Assembly: GCA_020342235.1 (NCBI GenBank)
Contig: CP073218.1
Coordinates: 1,240,001-1,304,000 of the forward strand
Reading direction: 5' to 3'
Length of the DNA stretch: 64,000 nt
From: Saccharomycopsis phalli
Lineage: Eukaryota > Ascomycota > Saccharomycetes > Ascoideales > Saccharomycopsidaceae
Positions 1-9,700 of the stretch are shown piece after piece. Below the pieces are notes generated by a model. That model had not been told where the DNA came from, made no database searches, and saw nothing but the letters and a program-made list of their open reading frames with translations. Each line of letters starts with the position of its first letter. The stretch's first letter is position 1. Both the position numbers and the translations under genes were made by a program.

Positions 1-590
1 CCAATGAGGAATCCGTCCAAGCAGCTCTCACTGCATTCAGGTCCCCTGGACTCCTTGACACCACCCCCTGGGATATACGTGTGCTCACTGCTATCCCAAT
101 GTGGGTACCACCAACGCAACTTGCTATTGAGCTCCAATCCATAGCAAATAATCGAGGCTGGGAGGGAAACATCTTAGCCGCTCCACCAAGAGCCCTAATC
201 ACTGACTTTAAGAACTTCCAATGGGACCAAGTCGACCCCGAAACCAGAAACACTTACTGCGCCCGGATCTCTTTTGTTTCCGAACAAGCTGCGGAGCTCA
301 TGTCGAAGACAACGATCCACATTGATGGAATCACCATCAATTCACTCCAAAAACCACGGACGAACCGCCGTATACGGAAAAAGCTTAGATCAGACGAAGA
401 AGACTCATCAATCCCGGTACGCAGTACCCGCAGTCAAGGCCTCCCTGAAGGCCGTCAAATCCTTGTGCCAAAACTCCCAGGACAAACACCAACCTCCACC
501 GCTCCACCACAAACTGCCCCAGCTCAATCGCAGCCAAATGAAACTCCTTCACCACCAAGTCCGCGGGGATCCACGGCCATGGAACAATGA
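1..590 (+). CDS. LINE copy 1 ORF1 protein, C-terminal part
   Basis: The frame is open from the window edge (first full codon at base 3) to the TGA at 588-590, so the start lies outside. The visible part aligns with ORF1 of copy 2: shared S-A/A-P-P-R-A-L-I stretch, a W-D pair shortly after, the Y-C-A-(R/K)-(I/V) segment, then a basic R-R-I-R-K-K patch and a Ser/Pro-rich tail. ORF1 proteins of LINEs bind the element RNA in the ribonucleoprotein. I see no CCHC zinc knuckles here. The last four bases, ATGA, overlap the ORF2 start codon. Confidence 0.85.
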   Translation, partial: NEESVQAALTAFRSPGLLDTTPWDIRVLTAIPMWVPPTQLAIELQSIANNRGWEGNILAAPPRALITDFKNFQWDQVDPETRNTYCARISFVSEQAAELMSKTTIHIDGITINSLQKPRTNRRIRKKLRSDEEDSSIPVRSTRSQGLPEGRQILVPKLPGQTPTSTAPPQTAPAQSQPNETPSPPSPRGSTAMEQ

Positions 591-3500
591 AGATAATTAT
601 CATTTGCATCAACATACAAAAGAAACTAGCAATGTTAGAAGGTACATTGAACCACTACAAGAACACATCGGCAATCATCATGGTACAAGAGCCCCCTTAC
701 CGTTTCGGGGAGTGGGGCCAAACAAACCTACGAGAAGCATATACCATGTTCGATCAAACAAACACACCTATCACTTCCCACTCCCCCAGAGACGACCAAG
801 ACGGAGACGATGTGAATCCGGCACCCACTCGCTCAAGAGTCGTCACCTACGTGAGTAACCACATCATTCAATCCACCTCACCAAAGTTCCACGTTCATCA
901 AATTCTTTCGCTATCCAATAGGGACATATTGGGCCTCAGAATATCATCACGAAAACTCACCTTTGAACTCATCAACATCTACAATGCACCCGTGGGCTCA
1001 GCACCCCACCTAAGATCAACGTCCCTCGAGACACTCCAATCCTATATCATATCTCTTGAAGGCCGGTTCAAAGGTATAATCATGGGTGATCTTAACGCAT
1101 GCCATCCCTCTTTTACCTCGCGTAGCGCTAGCACACGAGAGTCAAAAGCACACTCAGCAACAATAGAAGGTATTATCACAGCAGGAGGGCTCTCTTGCCT
1201 AAACGAATTCGATAAACCAACACACCAAGGAGGCAACACTCTTGATGTAGTGTTTGCTAGCGACTGTCTTTACAGGTATGTTTCGCCGCTGAAAAAGCTT
1301 CGCAAGTTCGGTTCAGATCATTTTGGAATACGTGTTAACGTGAGACAATCAGGTATCAAAACAAAGGGACCAGTAAGGTTAGTACCAGACTTTTCTAAGA
1401 CAGATTGGCCAGAGCTATGCGAAGAGCTCAACCACCATCGCCTTAGGCTCCTGATTAAATCGCCACAAAAGCTCAATAAGGTCACGAGCAGCTACACAAG
1501 AAGAATAGCATCCCTCCTTCTTAAGCACACTCCAGAGAAAAAAGTGTGTTACCGCTCTAAGAAATGGTTTACCCCCGAAGTCAGGGCCTCATTTGACAGG
1601 ATGCGTCACATGAATGCGGAGGACCCGTTAAGACATGAAGCTCAACAATCATTTATCAGGACAGTAAAGAAGGCGAAAGCGACCTGTTGGAACAGGTTCC
1701 TTGAGCAACTAGACCAGGCATCCATCTGGAAGGCCCTCAAGTACTCCGTACCTAGTGTCAACCACAAGATGGCATTACCGCATGACGACCAGGTGAAATT
1801 ATTCGGCGATACCTTTTACCCACAGATTTCTGTGGGTGAAAGCCTTTCCTCGAACACCTTCACCCCGCACAAAGTTGATAGCAACTCTATAAGCCCAATA
1901 ACCAAAGAGGAGATATATAACACTCTACGCTACTTGAAATTAAAGAAGGCCCCAGGGCCGGACAAAGTAACAGTGGGGCAAATCAGAGAACTATGGAAAG
2001 GATCCAATTTCCCGGACCAACTTGAAGCCATCTACAATGCATGCCTCTCCTTAGGCACGTGCCCGAACCAATGGAAGGAAAGTATCACAGTAGTGATCCC
2101 CAAACCGGGTAAACCTGATTACAACAAAGCCAAGGCTTATCGACCGATAAGTCTCTTGAATATCATGGGGAAAATCTTTGAATCAATCATGACGCAGCGT
2201 TTGGCAGCTACGATTAGACTACCGAACCAACAGTACGGAGGCCGGGCAGGATACTGTGCGACTGATGCTGTTATGAAACTCATCAACGATGCTGATATGC
2301 ACAGAAATAGACAAAAAAAGCGTGAACTACAACAGTACCAGAAGGGCATCAGCACCCCTCCATCACAGCACAAGCACATGGGTGCAGTGCTAGTCGATAT
2401 CAAAGGAGCTTTCAACAACATGAACCACCCCATCCTCTTGTCGAAGATGAAAGAAGTTGGGGCCCCGGGCGAGATAATCAATTGGACCAGCAGTTTCCTA
2501 ACCAATAGGAAAACAAAACTCCGGATCAACAACAAGCTCTCAGAGAAGTGGATACCAGTGACTTTCGGAGTGCCCCAGGGCTCACCGATCTCGCCTATCC
2601 TTTTCATGATCTATACTCACGACCTCTATAAGCGACTACGAGCCCATAGGGTCAAAGTAATCGGCTTCATCGATGACATAACCATATACAAGACAAGCGG
2701 ACAGCGGACAATCCAGAGGGCGCTCTCACAGAGCCTCAGCATATGCCACCAGTGGGCCCAAGAAAACCACACAGGCTTTGACTACGGGGAAAAATTACAA
2801 TACATCAGATTCTTTGCAAAATCACGCGGCTCAATTCTCCACCTTCCGGATGGAACAATAAAGGAAGAGTCCACAGAGGTGAAACTACTAGGGATATCCT
2901 TAGACTCAAAACTCAGTTTCAGACAGCACATTGGGAACACGACACTTCGTTTGAAGAGAACCACTGGACGGATACAGGCCATTAGTCGCATCACCAAGGG
3001 AACCCGAGGGAAGACCACGCTAATCTTATTTAAGACATGCGCGCTACCCCTCATCACATATGGACTAGAGATTTTCTACCATAAGTTAACCAAGACCCAG
3101 ATCGAAGCCATCAGAGTATGTTACAACATCTCATTGCGTAATGCACTTGGCATGTTGAAACCGACCCTGACCGGAATCCTCAATATCGAAGCAGGGATGC
3201 TTCCGATCCAACTTCTCCTAAAACGAGCCGCAATAGAAAAGTGTGTGAGATGGTTCACTAACACTAACCTGAAAAACCCCATACAAGAAAGCATCAATAA
3301 GCAAATAGTACTCGGGGCCACAAACCGGGACGCCTACTCATACCCTCTCATACGAGAATCCTTTGAAAGCCTTGGCATAAGTGCGCCATACCAAAGATCA
3401 TTTAAAGAAGCTGCATCAAATATAGATCATCATGCAGAAGTGTTAGTCCAAACCCATTCGGAACTGCCAGACAGTCAGAGTTCAGCCCTGCAGGGACGAA

Positions 3501-3961
3501 AGAAATGGGCCCTTAAAGACCAAATAAACACAAAGATGACCCAGGAATGGCAAAAACTAGTGGACACTGGCGAGATTACTCTCCCAGCCCACTATAGAAC
3601 TCTACGCGGAACGGATTCACCGGTGGTTACCACCGCTAAAGATAAACTCCTACTAGCCGAGGCCTTAGCTGGCCCAAAGAATATTTTGAGCCTGATAAGC
3701 CAACTTCTAAGTGGAAAAAGTTTGGTATCATGTACCATCAAGAAACAATTCAATCCTGAGTGTGATCCGAAGTGCCCTAGGTGCGACAATCCCTCCCCAA
3801 CAATATTCCATGACCTATCATGCCCATGTTTAGAGGTATTCAGAACTCAGGAAACAATCGGCGAAGGCCTCACAACCCGAGCGCAGATTCGCCGCCTCTT
3901 TACTGACGCAAAATCAATTCATTCTCTTATAGGTTTCTACACGTTAGTGCTGGATGGGTAG
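587..3961 (+). CDS. LINE copy 1 ORF2: APE endonuclease-reverse transcriptase
   Basis: The 1124-residue protein nicks target DNA and copies the element RNA onto it. Residues ~1-240 are an exonuclease-endonuclease-phosphatase domain: I-N-I-Q-K-K near the start, V-Q-E-P-P, N-I-Y-N-A-P, G-D-L-N-A-C-H-P and G-S-D-H-F-G. Residues ~450-750 are the reverse transcriptase: K-K-A-P-G-P-D, V-V-I-P-K-P-G-K, D-I-K-G-A-F-N-N-M, F-G-V-P-Q-G-S-P-I-S-P and G-F-I-D-D-I (the catalytic Asp pair). The C-terminus has a C-x2-C-x8-H-x3-C knuckle. No RNase H domain is visible between RT and knuckle. The RT motifs look like the Tad/I/R1/Jockey group, not L1. The start overlaps the ORF1 stop (ATGA), suggesting coupled translation. 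The frame is complete. Confidence 0.93.
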   Translation: MKIIIICINIQKKLAMLEGTLNHYKNTSAIIMVQEPPYRFGEWGQTNLREAYTMFDQTNTPITSHSPRDDQDGDDVNPAPTRSRVVTYVSNHIIQSTSPKFHVHQILSLSNRDILGLRISSRKLTFELINIYNAPVGSAPHLRSTSLETLQSYIISLEGRFKGIIMGDLNACHPSFTSRSASTRESKAHSATIEGIITAGGLSCLNEFDKPTHQGGNTLDVVFASDCLYRYVSPLKKLRKFGSDHFGIRVNVRQSGIKTKGPVRLVPDFSKTDWPELCEELNHHRLRLLIKSPQKLNKVTSSYTRRIASLLLKHTPEKKVCYRSKKWFTPEVRASFDRMRHMNAEDPLRHEAQQSFIRTVKKAKATCWNRFLEQLDQASIWKALKYSVPSVNHKMALPHDDQVKLFGDTFYPQISVGESLSSNTFTPHKVDSNSISPITKEEIYNTLRYLKLKKAPGPDKVTVGQIRELWKGSNFPDQLEAIYNACLSLGTCPNQWKESITVVIPKPGKPDYNKAKAYRPISLLNIMGKIFESIMTQRLAATIRLPNQQYGGRAGYCATDAVMKLINDADMHRNRQKKRELQQYQKGISTPPSQHKHMGAVLVDIKGAFNNMNHPILLSKMKEVGAPGEIINWTSSFLTNRKTKLRINNKLSEKWIPVTFGVPQGSPISPILFMIYTHDLYKRLRAHRVKVIGFIDDITIYKTSGQRTIQRALSQSLSICHQWAQENHTGFDYGEKLQYIRFFAKSRGSILHLPDGTIKEESTEVKLLGISLDSKLSFRQHIGNTTLRLKRTTGRIQAISRITKGTRGKTTLILFKTCALPLITYGLEIFYHKLTKTQIEAIRVCYNISLRNALGMLKPTLTGILNIEAGMLPIQLLLKRAAIEKCVRWFTNTNLKNPIQESINKQIVLGATNRDAYSYPLIRESFESLGISAPYQRSFKEAASNIDHHAEVLVQTHSELPDSQSSALQGRKKWALKDQINTKMTQEWQKLVDTGEITLPAHYRTLRGTDSPVVTTAKDKLLLAEALAGPKNILSLISQLLSGKSLVSCTIKKQFNPECDPKCPRCDNPSPTIFHDLSCPCLEVFRTQETIGEGLTTRAQIRRLFTDAKSIHSLIGFYTLVLDG

Positions 3962-4135
3962 ATTCCTTTTTCTTTTTACAGCACCACAAGAAGGGCGGCC
4001 GGGCAGGTAGTCCCCCCCGGGGGGCGAGACTCCATAGCTCTTTCTGAGTCATCTCTCTTCAACAGTTCCTTAAAGATCAAGTCGAAAGTTTTTATCCCCA
4101 TTCAAAGGGTTTTCTCTCGACTCCAAAATTAGCGG

Positions 4136-4161
4136 CGCCGTCCTTAGTTTTTTAGACGGTG
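4136..4161 (+). other. 3' UTR stem-loop of LINE copy 1
   Basis: CGCCGTC at 4136-4142 pairs with GACGGTG at 4155-4161 (seven pairs, one G-U) around a T-rich loop, 62 bp before the (ATT)n tail. The same stem recurs in the SINEs with matched base changes. It is a candidate recognition structure for the reverse transcriptase. Confidence 0.7.
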
Positions 4162-4223
4162 AAATATCAATCTCACCCTCCGGGGGAGCCTAGTATAGCT
4201 ATAGAAGTAAATAAACATTATTA

Positions 4224-4504
4224 TTATTATTATTCTATATGGTGGTGATGTTCCATTGTCTTGCGTCTGGTGGAGACATCAGGGTCCTTTTTAGGACGGT
4301 CTAGACCTTCTTTATCCTTAATGGGGAAAAGTATGTCTGAATCTTGATGTACGTAACTCAAAGACGTATCTTCACAAGGCCTAGACCTTGTTCCAGAGAG
4401 AACGGTCTTCTTCATGTTGTTCATTGCATGTTGTACGAATTCACGTGCCATTCACGTGTACCTTCTATGCTCCAAAGGAGGGGTACCAGGGATTGCCCGT
4501 TACA
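4224..4504. other. spacer without recognised feature
   Basis: This stretch lies between the LINE copy 1 tail and a SINE copy. I recognise no gene or repeat family in it. It contains a short near-repeat of 'ggtctagacctt' / 'ggcctagacctt' and a TATG run near 4505. Confidence 0.4.
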
Positions 4505-4767
4505 TGTATGTATGTATTATTTTATTGTATTGTATTATTTTATTCAAGGCTATAGCTATACTTCAGCTCCAGAGAGATTGATACTTCACCATCCAAGACT
4601 ATGGATGGCGCTGCTATATATGTTGCTCAGAGAAAAACCCTTCAAAATGGGTAGAGAAACTCCAAGCGGGATTTTTTAGTAGTTGTGCTGATAATTTGTA
4701 GGTGGGGCAGGCTGTGAGCTTTCGCCTCAGGTTCTAGCACGGAACCTGCCGTAGGGTTGTCACTAAG
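4505..4767 (-). mobile_element. SINE copy, 5'-truncated (head missing)
   Basis: Read on the minus strand, the body matches the SINE at 20771-21075 through the LINE-derived part. It includes the stem CGCCATCC/GGATGGTG (plus-strand 4587-4594 and 4603-4610) and the terminal AGTATAGCTATAGCC segment followed by an A/T tail. The similarity stops at about 4767, just where the tRNA-like head should begin, and an LTR relic starts there. The copy has therefore lost its Pol III promoter, by 5' truncation or by the later LTR insertion. Confidence 0.8.
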
Positions 4768-4774
4768 TGTCGAT

Positions 4775-5098
4775 GTCTATATCCTCGTTCATTGAGTGTG
4801 ACATCGTTACAAACTTATACTCAGATATTTAGTTAATTATAGATGAGTTTTTGTTCCTTTATAAGTGAATAATCGGAACGGTAGTGATGATTGGATTGAT
4901 TTAGTTGTTTCCTTGAACTACGGAAATATCCTCTCTTTGTAGGAGATAATATTCCCTTATAAGATCCTATTGTTATGAGTTTCACTGGTTATTACAACAG
5001 CATAACCGCTTAGTTGTCTTACTCAGTGAGTACATTACAACGTAGAATTGCTTCTCCGTTATAGGTGTCTTACTTGTGGTTCTCAACCTCAACAGAAT
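4775..5098 (-). mobile_element. LTR relic, family A (inverted copy)
   Basis: On the minus strand this begins TGTTGAGGTTGA at 5098 and runs about 320 bp. It is nearly identical to the plus-strand copy at 17814-18140. The parts recognised are an LTR-like segment and a leader region reaching the start of a gag-like frame. The element is broken, and high similarity to the other copy suggests a recent common origin. It is a fossil of an LTR retrotransposon. Confidence 0.65.
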
Positions 5099-5249
5099 AT
5101 CTACAATAGTAATATATTGATGCCATTGAGAGAAACGCCATATTACGACAGTCGGACAAAAAAGAATCAGCAAAGTGCCAAGATTGGCATAATCGCCGAG
5201 ATGAGTGGAAAGGGTGCGTTGCCAAGAAACTTGAGACGGACTAAATATA

Positions 5250-5480
5250 TTAGCGTAGCTTTAAAAAAAAAGGTAAAACCCCTTTTTTATTACAAGATGC
5301 ATCTAATTATACTATTGGTACATTTTTTGAAAAAATGGACAAGGGAACAGATAGTGTCGTAGTTTATATTTCCGACTGAATTAGACATAGTATTAGAATG
5401 AACTATAAACTACTTAATTATTTGTTTTGTTCCTTTAGGATCTGGATAGCCCGATTAGGTTGTGCTAGGTACTGGGATCT
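5250..5480 (-). mobile_element. LTR-element leader/gag-start relic, family A
   Basis: The minus strand matches the leader region seen at 17695-17812 and 61675-61745 (shared core AAGGAACAAAACAAATA and following bases). It includes the start of a gag-like region. It is a broken fragment of the same LTR family as its neighbours. From 5480 to about 5600 the sequence is AT-rich and probably more of the same relic. Confidence 0.5.
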
Positions 5481-5654
5481 AGTTGAGTAGTCTTATGTTC
5501 GTCTTATAACGGAAAGTGGACCTTATAAGTAATCTCAAGTCTCTCGCAATACTATTGTCCACTATGACAATTAGGCATAGTCTGAATCACCGAAAACTTT
5601 GCACATTAAAGATGGTCTCTACCCAGCTTCTTCAAGCAAGTACCTCAAAGTAGA

Positions 5655-6167
5655 TTAATCATGTTTGCGAGAACGATCTACGTGTTCAATAGTAATAATT
5701 CCAGCGACAATGCTACTATAAACCAACTCCTGAGTAACTGAATCAACTAGACACCCCCTGAGCAAATTACTATAACCCTCAACTTTAGTCACTCCGCCAT
5801 ATTCTTTACCAGTTTTACTTTTAAAGAACGTCCTGAGATCCTTCAGATCTTTCCGATCCATCATTTTCATTTTCATATTTTGCTTATTGTTTAAATATGT
5901 GATAATGGTCTCCATTTGCTCATTGGGGATGTCTGAATTAAACTGAACTTGAATTAAAGATATCCGATTTTGATTGATACCAGCCATTTCCGTTTTCAAG
6001 TTTATTTGAGCTTTGGTTAGTAGTGATGGTGGCAGTTGTGATTCTTTGTAGGGGAGAAGCGGACTGACCATCACCTCCTCCTCATTCTTCTCCTTCTTAT
6101 TCAAGAATGGAATATTAATTGCTTGGATTCCAAAAATAAAGAGTGCAAAAAGGAATAAAAATCTCAT
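5655..6167 (-). CDS. small secreted protein, paralogue 1 (possible I9-inhibitor-like fold)
   Basis: This 170-residue protein has a clear signal peptide (M-R-F-L-F-L-F-A-L-F-I-F-G-I-Q-A, cleavage likely after residue 16), so it should enter the secretory pathway. A lysine/glutamate-rich stretch (residues ~23-32) follows. The C-terminal ~90 residues contain a beta-rich segment ending G-G-V-T-K-V-E-G-Y-S-N-L-L-R-G, which recalls the protease inhibitor I9/propeptide fold (yeast Pbi2, subtilisin prodomains). That resemblance is by eye and weak. A paralogue of 171 residues lies at 18320-18835. I do not recognise a named gene. The start ATG (6167) is the only one giving the signal peptide, and the upstream sequence is conserved between the paralogues. 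Confidence 0.7.
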   Translation of the reverse strand: MRFLFLFALFIFGIQAINIPFLNKKEKNEEEVMVSPLLPYKESQLPPSLLTKAQINLKTEMAGINQNRISLIQVQFNSDIPNEQMETIITYLNNKQNMKMKMMDRKDLKDLRTFFKSKTGKEYGGVTKVEGYSNLLRGCLVDSVTQELVYSSIVAGIITIEHVDRSRKHD

Positions 6168-6407
6168 GGTGAATTTATGATTTTAGAACAAAATTCGCTC
6201 ATTTATATACCTCTAACAGATGCCTTGTCATGATGTGGAACTGATGAGGCATCCAAATTTTAAGGAGCTCAAAATAAAAACCTTGCAGTATAATGTGCAT
6301 TATGATGAATCAAAAGGAAGTAGATCGGAGGTAGCGTCAAAAAAACAACGTATGGCACGACGGATTTTGAACGGTGACATCTCATGCTTTTATGCATTGA
6401 TGTCATA

Positions 6408-6421
6408 TCATAATTATATTA
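6408..6421 (+). repeat. target-site duplication of LINE copy 2 (3' side)
   Basis: TCATAATTATATTA is present here and again at 11829-11842. The uninterrupted single copy is at 19001-19014 in the paralogous arm, which proves the boundaries of the insertion. Confidence 0.95.
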
Positions 6422-6702
6422 TTATTATTAATATTTATTTAAGGCTATAGCTATACTAGGCTCCCAGGGGAGATTTATACTTCGCCGTCTATGACTAAGG
6501 ACGGTGCTGCTATATAGTCGTCGAAAGAAAACTCTGCGACAGAGATAAAAAACTTTCGACCAGAGCTTGTAAATATGTAAGGTAATGAGCATTGGAGGGG
6601 CAATGAGTTTTTCGCCTAGATCTTTGGAGGTAACTTTAGCCACCCCCTCCCCAAGGTACTAATTCGGTAGCCCTCCTAACGTGCTGTAACAAAAAGAGAA
6701 AG

Positions 6703-9700
6703 CTACCGGTCCAGCACCGACGAGTAGAATTCTATAAGATTTTTAAGCTTCGCCTTATCTGAGAAGAGGATGCGAGCTTGAGTAGCGTTGGTAATTCCTT
6801 CAGGAATCTGTGCTTGGGCACGAGAGTCCAATAGTATCGGGCATGAGAAATCGTGAAAAATAGATGGTGCAGCATCCTCACATCGGCTGCATGATGGGCT
6901 CGCTTCGGCATTGAATAAAGTCTTAGTTTTATGTGAGACTAGGCTTTGGCCGCTAAGGAGTTGACTGATTTTGCTTAGTGCTCGTTTGGGCCCAACTAGT
7001 GCTTCTGAAAGTAGTAATGTTGACTTTTCAGTAGTAACTTGAATTGGACCTCGGCGTAGCGTTGTGTAATGAGTCGGTAGTCGGATTTCATTGGAGTCAA
7101 TGAGTTCTTGCCATTCCTTGGTTACTTTTTTCCTAGTAGCTTCTTTTAAAACAGAAATTTTTCTTTGTTTCAGCGGGGCCATTTGTTGTGTGGCAGTTTC
7201 CAGTTCAGTCTGATCTTGAATTAGTTGCTCCGCCCTCTGATTGATTCTTGAGGAGACGTCTTCAAAGGATCGCTGGTAGGGAATGCTGATGTTGAGGGCC
7301 GCGAGTGTCTCTTTGATGAGGGGATACGCGTGGAGTTCATTGTTTGCGACGCCTGATTTAATCTGCGTGTCTATGCTCTTTTGTATGGGGTTGCTGGGAT
7401 TGGTATTAGTGAACCATCTGGTGCACTTGTCAATAGCAATTCGTTTGAGTAGAAGTGATAGTGGAAGAGAGCCTGACTCAATGTTGAGGATGCCAATTGC
7501 AGTTGGTCTTAGCATGCCCAAGGCCAGTCGTAGAGCAGTGTTGTGACATACCTGTATCTTGTTCCTCTGACTCTTGTTGAGCTTGAAGTAGAAGATCTCT
7601 AGTCCGTAGGATATTATCGGGAGCGTGCATGTTTTGAACAAAGTGAGCGTAGTAGTTCCTCTTGTGCCATGTGTAACGCGACTGAGTGTTTTAATATGCT
7701 CTGTCACTTTTTTGGCGCGGGTAATCGTAGACTTGATGTGTTCTGTGAATCGTAGTCGTTTGTCTAGAGTGATTCCCAATAGTTTGACCACCTCCGATTC
7801 GTCTTTCGTCTGTCCATTTGGAAGGCGTAGGACCGAGCCGGTGGTGTTGGGGTGGAAGCGAATGTATTGTAGCTTTTTGCCATAGTCGAAACTAGTGTGG
7901 TTTTCTCGTGCCCATTGGTGGCAGATCCGTAGGCTCTCCGAGAGGGCCTTCTGGATCGTCTTCTGTTTGCCATGCTTGAAGATAGTAATGTCATCAATGA
8001 ATCCTATTACTTGTACTCCATTGTCCGTGAGTCGCTTGTAGAGGTCGTGTGTGTAGATCATGAAAAGGATGGGCGAGATGGGCGAGCCTTGCGGCACTCC
8101 GAACGTTACTGGAATCCACGATTCCGTGAGTTCATTATTGATTCGGAGCTTAGTCTTCCGGTTAGTTAGGAAGCTGCTGGTCCAGTTGATTATTTCAGGA
8201 GGAGCTCCTACCTGTTTCATTTTGGCTAGGAGTATGGGGTGATTCATGTTGTTGAAGGCACCTTCGATGTCTACCAATACTGCCCCAGAGTGGCGGTGTT
8301 GGGATGGTAAGGTGCGGATTCCTGCTGTTAACCCACGATGTTCTCTGACTTTTTGAACTTGTTTGTACCGTGACACTTCGTTGACTAGTGACATGACCGC
8401 GTCTGTAGCGCAGTACCCTGCTCTGCCCCCAAATTGTCCGTTTGGTAGCTTAATTGTTGCTGCAAGGCGCTGAGTCATGATTGATTCGTAGATTTTTCCC
8501 ATTATGTTCAAGAGACTGATTGGCCTGTACGCCTTTGCCACGTTATAGTCTGGTTTTCCCGGCTTGGGGATCACCACTGTGATGCTTTCCTTCCACTGGT
8601 CTGGGCAGATGCCTAGCATTAGGCACGCATTGAAAATAGCTTCCATTTGGTTCGGAAATGTGTTTCCTTTCCATAGTTCCCGAATCTGTCCCACTGATAT
8701 TTGGTCGGGCCCAGGGGCCTTTTTTAGCTTTAAGTAACGAAAGGAATTGTATATCTCCTCTTTTGTAATCAGGTTGATAGTGTCAGGCGGGACTTCGTGT
8801 AGTGTGAACGTGTTCCGTGAGAGTTCTTCCCCTACAGAGATCTGTGGGTAGAAGGTTTCACTAAAGAGCTGAGTTTGTTCGTTATGCAGCTTGGACATCT
8901 TGTGGGTGATGCGGGGGGTGGAGTATTTGAACGCGGTCCAAATGGTAGAGGAGTCTAAGGATTCAAGAAACGAGTTCCAGCAATCCGCCTTTGCTCTCGC
9001 AAGAATCTTTGTGAATTCCTCTAAGGCGTTCCGTCTCTGCGGGTCATTCATTGTCATTTTCCTCATTCTGTCAAATGCGCCTTTTACCTCTGGGGTGAAC
9101 CATCTCTTTGACAGATAACTAACTTTTTTCCTTGGCGTGTGGTCAGCTATAAGCTTCTGGATTCGTTTTGTGAACGAGTTGGTGACCTTGTTGAGAGCCT
9201 GGGGGGACCGGAGTTGAAGCTTCGGCCCTTTGCGGTCTAGCTCTTCGAGTACTTTCAGCCAGTCAGTTTTGGAGTAATTAGGAAGCAGTAGGAAGGGGCC
9301 TGGACCCCTAGTGCCCGAAGTTTTTATATTGACCCTAAGGCCGTAATGATCGGATCCAAACTGCATAAGTTTCGTCAGGGAACTTACCTTCCGAGATAGT
9401 GAGGGACTTGCAAGAATGACGTCTAACGTGTTGCCTCTTTGATGTGTAGGTTTATCATATTCATTAAGGCAGGAGAGATCTCCGAGCTCAATGATGGCGT
9501 CAATAGCAGCAGTGTCAGAAGTAGCACGTTGGCCCGGTATGATCCGGGAGGTAAAAGATGGGTGTGAAGCATTTAGGTCGCCCATGATGACCCCTTTAAA
9601 GCGGCCGCCGCAGGAGACGAGATGATGCTGGAGAGTCTCAAGGGACTCTGATAGGAGGTGTGCCGCGGATGTTGCCGGGGCGTTGTAGATGTTGATGAGA

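Larger units (their letters stand above)
1..4223 (+). mobile_element. LINE copy 1 (non-LTR retrotransposon, left end outside window)
   Basis: The element enters from the left edge inside ORF1. It continues through ORF2 (587-3961) and a 3' UTR of about 260 bp that ends in an (ATT)n tail near 4205-4223. Both visible reading frames are open, so the copy looks young. The order ORF1, ORF2 with endonuclease plus reverse transcriptase, then a C-terminal zinc knuckle is that of APE-type LINEs. It is a close relative of copy 2 (6422-11828) and more distant from copy 3 (12089-17153). The 3' UTR shares its last ~130 bp with the SINEs described below. Confidence 0.93.
5610..6421 (+). repeat. duplicated segment, arm 1, first part
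   Basis: This stretch holds the secreted-protein gene and ~250 bp upstream of it. It matches 18275-19014. The arm continues at 11829-12088 and 17167-17217, being split by LINE copies 2 and 3. Identity is moderate here: the two proteins are clearly diverged. Confidence 0.85.
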
